From positions 248,001 through 312,000 of the forward strand of contig NZ_JBEUWX010000003.1 of the NCBI RefSeq assembly GCF_041770905.1: 64,000 nt of DNA, written 5' to 3'. The stretch is from Propionivibrio hellwigii. GTDB lineage: Bacteria; Pseudomonadota; Gammaproteobacteria; Burkholderiales; Rhodocyclaceae. Below are positions 27,492 through 37,800 of the stretch, in pieces (position 1 is the stretch's first letter; each line of letters begins with the position of its first letter). Below the pieces are notes generated by a model that saw only the letters and a program-made list of their open reading frames with translations, had not been told where the DNA came from and ran no database searches. Both the position numbers and the translations under genes were made by a program.

Positions 27492-28796
27492 ATGAGCGAA
27501 GAAAAACTGTCGATCAATGATCTGGAGGCCATTTCGGAACTGCTGGCCCAGCAAAAGCTCGCCGAAAACTCTGAACCGCGACAGGATCCGTATTCGCCGG
27601 AACCCTCCGAAACCCCGGAATACGGACAATACGCCGAACGCCTGCATGCCTTGCTCGAACGGATGTCACTGGCCGATATCGCTGCCGCCATTGAGGCTCT
27701 GGCGCCCGAAGACCGGCTGCTGGTATGGAACGAAGTGCGCGCCGAACGCGGCGAGGCCATTCTCGAAATTCTCTCCGACGACATCCGCGAAGACCTGATC
27801 TGCGAGAGCCACCTGCGCAATGAAAAGACCTCCGTCACGGCATTCGAGCTGCGTAACGGCCGCCTCAACCAGATCAACGTCAACACGCCGTATGACTTGA
27901 AGTCGCTCAAGCCGATCTGGGTCGATCTGGTCGCGCCAACGCCGGAAATCCGCGCCTGGGTCGGTCGCTTCTTCGGTGTGGTTCTGCCCAATCCGAGCAA
28001 TCTGACCGACCTGGAAGCCAGCGCGCGTTTCTACGTCATGGACAGCGGCGAAATCCACCTGCACTCGGATTTCCTGCTCGACACCAAAGAAGAATCGCGC
28101 AACGTCGCCGTTGCGCTGATTCTGCATCAGGATGTGCTCTTCACCGTTCGCCCCGAAGAACTGCCGGTCTTCCGCCTGCAACGGCTGCGCGCGCGCACCC
28201 AGCCCGGCTACGTCACCGACGGCAAGGATGTGCTGCTCGATCTCTATGCGGCCGATGTCGAATATTCCGCCGATGCACTCGAAGACATTTACGCCTCGCT
28301 CGGTGAGGCCGGCCAGCACGTGCTGGGCAACGAACTGAGCGATGCCGACGCCGCCAAGATTCTCGCCGATATCGCCGGAGAAGAAGATCTCAATGGCCGC
28401 ATTCGGCGCAATGTGCACGATACTCGGCGCGCCGTTTCCTTTCTGATGCGCGGCAAAATCCTGAACGCCGACCAGGTCGAGGACGCCCGCCAGATTTTGC
28501 GTGACATCGAATCAGTGGACGGCCATACCTCATTCCTGTTCGGAAAAATCAACTTTCTGATGGATGCGCTGGTCGGTTTTATCAACATCAACCAGAACAA
28601 GGTCATCAAAATCTTTTCCGTCGCCTCGGTCGCCATGCTGCCGCCGACGCTGATCGCCAGCATCTACGGCATGAACTTCAAGGGTTGGTTTCCCGAACTG
28701 GAATGGGAGTACGGCTATCCCTTCGCCCTGTTGCTGATGATCTGCTCCATCGCCATTCCCTTCTGGTTTTTTAACCGGAAAGGCTGGCTGCGTTAA
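27492..28796 (+). CDS. corA: CorA-family magnesium/divalent cation transporter
   Basis: 434 residues from ATG 27492 (MSEEKLSINDLEAISELLAQ), supported by AGGAGG six bases upstream; longer in-frame readings lack conservation. A large cytoplasmic N-terminal domain (including MSLADIAAAIEALAPEDRL, reminiscent of an MgtE-N helix bundle) is followed by the CorA domain. The C-terminal pair of membrane helices has the pore signature YGMNF (near residue 390), and the protein ends FFNRKGWLR. The acidic N-terminal extension of about 120 residues is longer than in E. coli CorA. Convergent with hemL, 16 bp between stops. Confidence 0.9.
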   Translation: MSEEKLSINDLEAISELLAQQKLAENSEPRQDPYSPEPSETPEYGQYAERLHALLERMSLADIAAAIEALAPEDRLLVWNEVRAERGEAILEILSDDIREDLICESHLRNEKTSVTAFELRNGRLNQINVNTPYDLKSLKPIWVDLVAPTPEIRAWVGRFFGVVLPNPSNLTDLEASARFYVMDSGEIHLHSDFLLDTKEESRNVAVALILHQDVLFTVRPEELPVFRLQRLRARTQPGYVTDGKDVLLDLYAADVEYSADALEDIYASLGEAGQHVLGNELSDADAAKILADIAGEEDLNGRIRRNVHDTRRAVSFLMRGKILNADQVEDARQILRDIESVDGHTSFLFGKINFLMDALVGFININQNKVIKIFSVASVAMLPPTLIASIYGMNFKGWFPELEWEYGYPFALLLMICSIAIPFWFFNRKGWLR

Positions 28797-28812
28797 GCCT
28801 GTCCGTGCCGGC

Positions 28813-30114
28813 TCAGGCAGAGCACCCCGCGCTGGATAACCTGCCGAACGCCGCGTCGGCCGCCGCCAGCGTGGCGGCAATATCGGCATCTGTATGCGCC
28901 GCCGAAACGAAGCCCGCCTCATAGGCAGACGGCGCAAAATAATAGCCTGCCGCCAGCATGGCGTGGAAGAAACGGCTGAAGGCCGCAGTATCGCATTCGA
29001 GCACGTCGGCGTAATTTTGCGGGCACTCGGCGCGGAAATAGAGGCCGAACATGCCGCCGACCGACTGTGCCGAAAATACCTGACCGTGCTTCCGGGCAAG
29101 CTGGCTTAGCCCCGAACATAAATCCGCCGTTTTCCGGCTCAGATCGGCATAAAAACCGGGCGCCTGGATCAGGCGCAGCGTCACCAAACCTGCCGCCACG
29201 GCCAAGGGATTGCCGGACAAGGTGCCCGCCTGATAAACCGGCCCCAGCGGCGCGATTTTTTCCATAATGTCACGTCGGCCGCCAAATGCGCCCAACGGCA
29301 TACCGCCACCGATGACCTTGGCGAGGGTGGTCATGTCCGGCGTTACGCCATAGCGGCCTTGCGCACATTCCAGCCCGACACGGAACCCGGTCATCACCTC
29401 GTCGAAAATCAGCACGGCGCCATACTGCGTACAACACGCGCGCAGCGTCGTCAGAAATGCAGGATCGGGGGCGATGAGATTCATATTGCCCGCAACCGGC
29501 TCGACAATCACGGCGGCAATCTTGTTGCCATGCGCGGCAAAAGCCTGCTCGACCTGGGCCGCGTCGTTGTAATCAAGCACCATCGTATGCTTGGCGACAT
29601 CGGCCGGCACGCCGCCGGAACTGGGATTGCCGAAGGTCAACAGCCCCGAGCCGGCCTTGACCAGCAGGCTGTCGGAATGGCCGTGGTAACAGCCTTCAAA
29701 CTTGACCAGGAGGTCGCGCCCCGTATAGCCGCGCGCCAGCCGGATGGCGCTCATCGTCGCCTCGGTACCGGAGCTGACGAGGCGCACCATGTCCATCGAT
29801 GGGACGAGGCGGCACAGCAGGTCAGCCAGTTCGACCTCACCTTCGGTCGGCGCGCCGAACGACAAACCATCGGCGGCAGCGGCCTGTACGGCGGCAACGA
29901 CTTCCGGATGGGCATGGCCGAGAATCAGCGGCCCCCACGAGCCGACGTAATCGAGATATTCGTCACCATTGACATCCGTGGCGCGCGCGCCGTTTCCGCT
30001 GACGAAAAAACGCGGCGCCCCGCCCACCGAGCGAAAAGCGCGCACGGGTGAATTGACACCGCCGGGAATATGTCGGCGGGCGCGCTCAAACAAGGTTGTA
30101 TTACGGTCGGACAT
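28813..30114 (-). CDS. hemL: Glutamate-1-semialdehyde 2,1-aminomutase
   Basis: PLP enzyme converting glutamate-1-semialdehyde to 5-aminolevulinate in tetrapyrrole synthesis. 433 residues starting MSDRNTTLFERARRHIPGGV. Family segments: GSWGPLILGHAHPEV, SSGTEATMSAIRLARG, FDEVMTGFRVG and the PLP lysine in TLAKVIGGGMPLGAFGG (near 268). Complete. Divergent from pilG, 258 bp between starts. Confidence 0.97.
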   Translation of the reverse strand: MSDRNTTLFERARRHIPGGVNSPVRAFRSVGGAPRFFVSGNGARATDVNGDEYLDYVGSWGPLILGHAHPEVVAAVQAAAADGLSFGAPTEGEVELADLLCRLVPSMDMVRLVSSGTEATMSAIRLARGYTGRDLLVKFEGCYHGHSDSLLVKAGSGLLTFGNPSSGGVPADVAKHTMVLDYNDAAQVEQAFAAHGNKIAAVIVEPVAGNMNLIAPDPAFLTTLRACCTQYGAVLIFDEVMTGFRVGLECAQGRYGVTPDMTTLAKVIGGGMPLGAFGGRRDIMEKIAPLGPVYQAGTLSGNPLAVAAGLVTLRLIQAPGFYADLSRKTADLCSGLSQLARKHGQVFSAQSVGGMFGLYFRAECPQNYADVLECDTAAFSRFFHAMLAAGYYFAPSAYEAGFVSAAHTDADIAATLAAADAAFGRLSSAGCSA

Positions 30115-30372
30115 GGCGGCGCTCCATCAAAAAATCCAGAAATCCATTGCAACGATTCTACCCGAAACGGGCGGATGCTCGGCCGGAAGCGGCCCGCTGC
30201 GCCCAAGAGATGCCGAATAACGTCAATCCGCTCATCGCCTGCAATCAACCGATAGGCATACACTGTTTTATCTACCCGCGTTGTGTTGTATAGTGTCATA
30301 AACCAGTATCCGCACATAAAACAATGCTGCGCGTCCGTATTGGGCAGCGCGAGGAAATCTTGGAGCACAAAA

Positions 30373-30768
30373 TTGGCAGAAGCCTTGAACCCAGGTGACG
30401 TCAAAGTCATGATTGTTGACGATAGCAATACGATTCGTCGCAGCGCTGAAATTTTTCTAGTGCAGTCGGGTTATCAGGTCGTACTTGCAGAAGATGGTTT
30501 CGACGCACTGGCAAAAATTGCCGATCACCGCCCCCATGTCATTTTCTGCGACATCATGATGCCGCGCCTCGATGGCTATCAGACGTGTGCGCTGATCAAG
30601 AAAAACCCGCGTTTCAGAAATACGCCCGTCATCATGTTGTCTTCCAAGGACGGCCTGTTTGACCGGGCACGCGGGCGCATGGTCGGCTCCGACCAATATC
30701 TGACCAAACCCTTCACGAAAGATAGTCTTCTGCAATCGGTCGCCGCATTTACTGCCCAGGCCACCTAA
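30373..30768 (+). CDS. pilG: Twitching motility response regulator PilG
   Basis: 131 residues from TTG 30373, chosen for GGAG eight bases upstream and because the receiver domain then begins at the family position. Single REC domain: acidic pair VDDSNT, phospho-acceptor Asp60 in FCDIMMPRLDGYQTC, and Lys in YLTKPFTKDSLL. Near-identity of the SSKDGLFDRARGRMVGSDQY segment to PilG of Pseudomonas supports the name. It controls pilus extension downstream of the ChpA kinase. First gene of the pilG-pilH-pilI-chpA operon. Confidence 0.93.
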   Translation: MAEALNPGDVKVMIVDDSNTIRRSAEIFLVQSGYQVVLAEDGFDALAKIADHRPHVIFCDIMMPRLDGYQTCALIKKNPRFRNTPVIMLSSKDGLFDRARGRMVGSDQYLTKPFTKDSLLQSVAAFTAQAT

Positions 30769-30891
30769 GCTTATCGAACGCATTCAATTTAATCATCCGC
30801 CCAAGCGCATTGAAAAAAAGATCCGTACAGTCCCGTATTTCTTGACCCATCTCACCGGCACAAGTACACAAGCACGTTTCTGGAGTCACGT

Positions 30892-31254
30892 ATGCCCGTA
30901 AAAAAAATTTTGATCATCGACGACTCGCCCACTGAGCGCTACATCCTTACGGAAATTCTCAATCGCAGCGGTTATCAGGTCATCACGGCAGAAAACGGTG
31001 AAGAAGGCGTCGCCCGGGCATACAGCGAACTTCCCGACCTGATTCTGATGGACGTCGTCATGCCTGGCCTTAATGGTTATCAAGCCACGCGTACGCTGAG
31101 CAGAAACGAACAGACGAAGCACATTCCTATCATCATTTGTTCTTCGAAAAACCAGGAAACCGACAAAATTTGGGGGCTGCGCCAAGGCGCACTGATCTAT
31201 CTGACCAAACCGGTCGACGGCACCGAACTGCTCAGCAAGATCGCCGCCCTCTGA
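30892..31254 (+). CDS. pilH: Twitching motility response regulator PilH
   Basis: 120-residue stand-alone receiver domain starting MPVKKILIIDDSPTERYIL, with phospho-acceptor Asp54 in LILMDVVMPGLNGYQATR and the conserved YLTKPVDGTELL. In Pseudomonas PilH limits signalling output by competing with PilG for phosphate. It lies 123 bp after pilG and 31 bp before pilI. Confidence 0.94.
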   Translation: MPVKKILIIDDSPTERYILTEILNRSGYQVITAENGEEGVARAYSELPDLILMDVVMPGLNGYQATRTLSRNEQTKHIPIIICSSKNQETDKIWGLRQGALIYLTKPVDGTELLSKIAAL

Positions 31255-31285
31255 ACCGTCCAACGCTTTTTATCGATTTTTGCAC

Positions 31286-31807
31286 ATGCCCAACCGCGGA
31301 ACCCTCAGCGAATTTCAGTCTTATCTGGCCAACCGGCTGGCCGCCTCCAGCGAGCGCGGGGTGGCCAGTTTGCTTGGCGTTCTCTCCGGCTCGGAATACT
31401 GGCTGCTCGATCTTTCCGATTCCGGCGAAGTGGTGGCGCTCCCTGAACTGACCGGCGTGCCGCTGACGCAACCCTGGTTTTTGGGTCTGGCCAACATTCG
31501 CGGTAACCTGTATTCGGTTATCGATTTCTCGGTTTTTCAGGGGCAGGAAGCAACACCGCATAACGCCAGTGCGCGTCTGCTGCTGATCGGCACAAATCAC
31601 GGCAGCAACGCCGCGCTGCTTGTCAACCGCATCGTCGGCCTGCGCAATATTGACGACCTGTCTCCCGCCCCGCAGCAAGACTACGGCACCCCGCCAGACT
31701 GGGCGCAGCAGGCCTACACCGACCGCGAAGGGCGTTACTGGAAGCAGCTCAAGGTAGAAGCCCTGCTGGCCGACGAACGCTTTATGGATATCGGCATCCC
31801 ATCATGA
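31286..31807 (+). CDS. pilI: CheW-like coupling protein PilI
   Basis: 173 residues from ATG 31286 (MPNRGTLSEFQSYLANRLAA). CheW domain with PLTQPWFLGLANIRGNLYSV, the receptor/kinase adaptor segment. Normally joins the PilJ receptor to the ChpA kinase. The next gene begins inside its stop codon (ATGA), so pilI is followed directly by chpA and no pilJ or pilK lies between. Confidence 0.92.
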   Translation: MPNRGTLSEFQSYLANRLAASSERGVASLLGVLSGSEYWLLDLSDSGEVVALPELTGVPLTQPWFLGLANIRGNLYSVIDFSVFQGQEATPHNASARLLLIGTNHGSNAALLVNRIVGLRNIDDLSPAPQQDYGTPPDWAQQAYTDREGRYWKQLKVEALLADERFMDIGIPS

Positions 31808-34800
31808 ATGCCTCGACTGAATTTGATACCGGCCCGCTGAGCTGGGTCAAGAATGAAATCGACCTGTCTCTGGAACGCGCCGCCAACGCTCTGAATGCCT
31901 ATGCGGAAAGCGCTGCCGCCGGCAACGCCGATCTCTCGCATATCCAGTACTGCCGCACCCACCTGCATCAGGTGCAAGGCGCGCTCGTCATCGTCGGTCT
32001 GGACGGCGTCAGACAACTGACGGAAGCGATGGAAGCCCTGCTAGAGGCCATGGAAACCGGCACGGTGGCCGCCAATGGCGCAAACATTGCCTTGATCTAC
32101 CAAGGGCTGCAAGGCATCGGCAGTTACCTTGACACCCTTCTTGCCGGACAAAACAACCAGCCACTGCGCCTGTTCCCGCTCTACGCAGCCACCCAGAAAG
32201 CACGCGGTATCGAACATCCCTCGCCGGCCGATCTTTTCTTCCCCGATCTTAGTGTTCGGCCACCACATCGGGCATCCACTGCGGCGAAAATGCCGGAAAC
32301 CGCTTTCCAGGAACACCTGCGGCAGGAACGCGGCCGTTTTCAGCGCGGCCTGCTTGCCTGGCTACGCGCCCCGCAGCAACGGGACGGCATCGCCGATATG
32401 CTGGATGCCGTCAAAAATATCGACGCCGTGCAGGAAAGCGCCTCCGCACGCGCCTTCTGGTGGGTCGCCACGGCGTTGCTGACGGCGCTCTCCGAAGGCG
32501 CGCTGCCTCAGCAAATCGATGCAAAACAAGTTTGCGCACGCATCGACCTGCAAATCCGGCGCATGATCGAAGGCTCGAAAAACGTTGCCGAACGCCTGAT
32601 GCGCGACCTGCTTTATCTCGTCGCCATCTGCCAGAGCACACATCCGGCCATCGAGCAGATCCGGCGTGCCTATCGGTTGCGCGAAGCCCTGCAAATTGAA
32701 AAAGCGCCTGTCACCTCAGCGGCGCAAGAATCGATTCTTCGCCATCTGCACGAAACCATTGCCGCTGCGGAAGATGCATGGAACAAATTCTGCGCCGGTG
32801 CACCGCAGGCACTGCCGCCCTTCCGGGAATACGCGCTGACCATTGCCAACCTGGTCAATCAGCTCGGACGCGCCGATTACCAGCGACTTGCGCAAGCGCT
32901 CGCCATCACCGCCAACAACTTACGCGAAGACGCTTCGCGTCATTCCGACGCGCTGGCCATGGAAGTCGCCACCGGCCTGCTGCTGGCGCAGAATGCGCAG
33001 GAAAATTTCACACACCTGGGCAACGACTTCGCCCACCAGGTCGACATCACCGTTGCGCGCATTCACGGTTGCCTTGCCGGCGCGCCGCCTAAAGCGGACG
33101 CAGAAATCCCGCTGCTTGACGAAATGTCACGCAAGGCTCAGGAACGCCTGCTGATCGCCCAGGTCGCGCGCGAAATTCAGGGCAATCTCGGCCAGATCGA
33201 ACAGGCGCTTGACACCTTCTTCCGCAACGCGGAAGTACGCGACGGTCTACCTCCGCTGGACGCCATTTTTCACCAGACAGAGAACGCACTCACGCTCTTG
33301 GGCCACGACGGCGCCGTTAACGTACTGCGCGCCTGCCGCCAGGAAGCCGAACGTTTTGCACAGCCCGACTACGAGCCGCAGGACAGCGACTTCCAGCGTA
33401 TCGCCAACGAACTGTCGCTACTTGGTTTCTACGTCGACGCCATTCCCAGCGGTGCGAACGATTTTGCCGCCTTCGTCGAGCAGATGCAGAAAAAACCCGG
33501 CGAAGCGGCACACGATGACGTTTATGAAGAACATGACGAGGTGCTTGATCTGGACAGCCTCACGGTCGAACAGGAAGTCGCCCAACAAAAACGCGAAGCA
33601 CAAAACCTGCTCGGCGCGTTGCTCGAACAGCCCGACGACGCCGGATTACGCGAGGAGCTGCGCCATAACCTCACCGCACTCAAGGATGACGCCGAACTCG
33701 TCGCCGATGCGGCGCTTAGCCGTCAGGCTGATGCAGCGCTGACCGCGCTCGACGAAGGCCAGGCGGCCGCGCCGCAAATCCAGGAAGCGATCGCTTCGCT
33801 GCAAACGCCGGGCGAGAAAACACCGCAGCCCTCGGAAGCCACCTTGCAGCTTTCCCAGGCCAGCGCCGAGGAAATCGACGCTGAACTGCTGGAAATCTTC
33901 ATCGAAGAAGCCCACGAAGTCCTCGCCACCGTCGGAGAAAATACACAGCGCGTTCGCCAGCATCCACATGACACCGAGGCGCTCACGACGGTGCGCCGCG
34001 CCTTCCACACACTCAAAGGCAGCGGTCGCATGGTCGGCCTCAAGGATCTCGGCGAAACCGCTTGGGCGATCGAACAAACGCTCAACCTCTGGTTACGCCA
34101 GGAACAGGAAGTAACTCCCGCCCTGATAGCGCTGCTCGAACAGGCCAAAGGCTGCTTCGACGAATGGGTCGAACATCTCGCCAGCCATTCAGGAGCCGTC
34201 CCCGAAACCGCATCACTCATCGAACTGGCCGAAAGGCTGCGCCGTCCGGAAGGTGCGGCTGCCGCCCCAGGCACCGCAACTGCGGCAAAAGCGGACGAAG
34301 CCCCCGCAAAGCTGAGCACCACAGCCATCACCAGCTTTATCGACCAGCACCGCGCCGAGGCCGAAGCCGCCGATCAGGCTGCGACCCTCACTGCCACGGA
34401 CGTTACCGAAGCCTCCGTAGAGGCCGTAGAGACGCCGCCCGCAGCGCCTGAAGATTCCACAGCGACCACCGACGGGTCCGTCGAAGATTCGGCTGCGACC
34501 CTCACTATCGCGGACGTTACCGAAGTTCCCGTAGAAACACCGCCCACAATCCTCGAAGATTCGACGTCGCCCACCGATGGGGCTGCCGAAGATTGGGCCG
34601 CGATCCCCACTGCTGCGGACATTACCGAAGCCACTGTAGAGACGCCGTCCGCAGCCCTCGAAGATTCCACAAAACCCACCGATGTTTTGGCCGAAGCCGA
34701 CGACGTCCTCCCCTCACTCACCTTTGCCCCGGCGGAAACCTCCATTGCGCAGGCAGCGACGGATGCCGCCCAACCGCCTGAACCGGAGGCACAGCAGGAA

Positions 34801-37800
34801 CTCGTCGGTGAAAGCAGTGACTCGGACGCTTTTGAAGAAACCATTGAAATTTCGACGCCAGACGACGAAGCGGAAGATGATGCCGATTTCGAACTCGCCT
34901 TTGCCGACGATGACGCCATTACCGTCGAGGAAGCCCCGGATACGCTGGCAACGCCAGCGCGTTCCGCTGAACAGGAAAACCTCGACATTACCGAAGCGCC
35001 GGCGGCGCCCGTCCTGACGCCCCCCGAGATCCGCCCGACCCCGACGCCCAAGGCGGACGTGGCCCCCACCCCGCAGCCACATATTGCTCCGGTCTCATAC
35101 GACGACAACATTGCCCGCGCGCTCGCCCGGGTGCATTCGTCCCGCGCCGCAAAACCGCCCGAAACGCGCGCAGTTCCGGAAAATCTGCCGGACATCACTT
35201 TACCGGGCAAACAACCCGCCGCGCCGGAATCCGCCCTTCCCGCAGCAAGAACACAACCCGCCGCCGAGTTCCAGGCGACGCCGAAAGTCCAGCCGATTTC
35301 CTACGCTGACATTCTGGCGCTTGCCACCGGCAAGGCCGTGCCGACCCCTACCGCCGCAGAAGATGCGGCGCCTACAGCGCCGCAAACGTCCAAAACAGCG
35401 GCCCCAACGCCTGCCGTTCCGCCGGACAAACACGCTGCCGCGACATCAATCCAGGCGACGCCGACGCCCGCTGCAGCGCAGCCCAAGACGACCCGGCCGG
35501 ATATTCCCGCCGCCCTGTTAAGCATTTTCCGCGAGGAATCGAGTACGCACCTCGCTACCCTTTACCGTGAACTGCCGAACATCGAGCGCGCAGACGCGAC
35601 GCCGACACCGCACGAAATGTACCGCGCAGCGCACACCCTGGCCGGTATCGCCGCCACCGTCGGCATCGACGCGCTCAACCAGCTGAGCCATGCACTTGAA
35701 AAAACGCTCCTGCGCCGCGACGATTCGCCGCTGCGCAATAGTCCGGACGCACCCGGCTTCATCCGTCAGGCGGTTCAGGTTATCGATGCCATGCTCGATG
35801 CCCTGTTCAATCAGCGTGATTTCCGGCCTGCCGAGGCGCTGATCGCCGCGCTGAACGCACTTTATCCGACCGATTCCGGTGCGCCGGCAGCGCTGGCTCC
35901 CGATACGGACGAAGCGGAAATCACCGTCGAAGAAATCCCGACGACACTTGACGACGATGTGGAAGACCTTGCGGTCGAAGCCGTAGATATCGTGGCGCCA
36001 GAGATTGAAGACATTCCCAGTGTCTCGGAAAAAACGCCGGAACCGGCGACGCCGAAGGCCTTCGCAGCCCACTCTGCATTTGCGCCATCCACCGTTTCGC
36101 CGGCTGCCGTATCGCCCGCCACGTTTACAGCGCCATTGACGCCACCATCGGCAGCAACGGCCAAAGCGTCCGACATCACGCCATCCGCGTTCACCGTGCC
36201 CGAAGCGCCGACTGAAGCGCCCATCCTGCCCGCAGCAATTGCCGCGCTGCCTCGCCGCCAGGATGAGATCGACATGCAATTGCTGCCGATCTTCCTCGAA
36301 GAAGCGCAGGATCTGACGCAACGCATCTCCGAACAGCTGCGCATCTGGTACGACGCGCCAGAAGATGGCCAGCCCGCGCAACTGCTGGCGCGCCTGCTCC
36401 ATACGCTGAAAGGCAGCGCCCGCATGGCCGGCGCCATGAATCTCGGCGAAATCACGCATGCCATCGAATCCCGCGTACAAGAGGCCAGCCGTACCCTGCC
36501 CGCCGCGCGGAGCGTCATTGGCGAAATCGAAAGCGTCTTCGACGATGTGCGGCAAATCATTGATCGCCTGCAGCACGGCGAAACCCTGGAGTCGCCTGCA
36601 CCCGAGGCGGAAAGCGCCACCGCGCCTGCACGCTCCCCAGCCGTGTCTACCCCCATCCATCAGGCGTCGACAGCCCCCGTATTACCGACGCTGCAACCTG
36701 CTGCATCAACACAGGCGCCCCGCCCCGAACCGCATTCTGCCGCCGCCGAGCCCGAGAGCCGGCAAGCGGTTCTACGCGTGCGCGCCAATCTGCTCGACCG
36801 CCTGGTCAACGAAGCCGGCGAGCTGTCGATTACGCGCACGCGCATCGAAGGCGAAATGCGCAGTCTGAAAGGTTCGCTGCTCGACCTGACGGAAAGCGTT
36901 ATCCGTTTGCGCCGCCAGCTGCGCGACATCGAAATTCAGGCTGAAACGCAGATGCAGTCACGCCATGTGCTGGCCGAATCTCAGCATACCGAATTCGACC
37001 CGCTCGAATTCGACCGTTTCACCCAATTCCAGGAAATCACGCGGATGATGGCCGAGTCGGTCAACGACGTCACCACCGTCCAGCAGAACTTGCTGCGCAA
37101 CCTCGACAACGCCAATGCCGCGCTGCTCGCCCAGTCGCGCATCAACCACATGCTCCATCAGGAACTGCTGTCAGTACGCATGGTGCAGGCCGGCAGTCTA
37201 TCCGACCGTCTGTACCGGATCGTCCGGCAGACTTCCAAAGAACTGGGCAAGCGTGTCAGTCTCGAAATTACCGGCGGCCAGGTCGAGATCGATCGCAGCG
37301 TGCTGGAGAAAATCGCCGCGCCTCTCGAACACATGCTGCGCAACTCGATTGCTCACGGCATCGAAAAACGGGACGTCCGGCAAGCCGCTGGCAAGGCGGA
37401 AACCGGCGAAATCTCGCTAACTTTCCGGCAGGAAGGCAATGAAGTCATCGTCAGCCTGTCCGATGACGGCGCTGGCCTGAACCTTGAACGCATCCGTGCG
37501 CGCGCCATCGAATCCGGCCTCATTCGCCAGGACGAAACGCCTGACGATGCCCAGCTGGCGCAACTGATCCTGCTGCCTGGCTTCTCCACCGCACGCCAGG
37601 TCTCGCAGATTTCCGGCCGTGGCGTTGGCATGGATGTGGTCAAGAGTGAGATTACGAGTCTGGGCGGCCGCATCGAAATCGCCAGCGAAAGCGGCAAGGG
37701 TACACAATTTACGCTCTACATCCCACTCACCCTCGCCGTCACCAAAGCCTTGCTGGTACGGGTAGGCAACCGCAGCTACGCCATCCCCTCGGCGATGATC

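Noticed and set aside
30283..30372. A 30-codon N-terminal extension of PilG from an upstream start at 30283.
   Set aside because: The extension is not PilG-like, whereas TTG 30373 has a good ribosome binding site and the receiver domain begins shortly after it.
35518..36660. Antisense frames of 264-380 codons within chpA.
   Set aside because: They arise opposite the GC-rich, low-complexity Ala/Pro linker of chpA; no motifs and no ribosome binding site.
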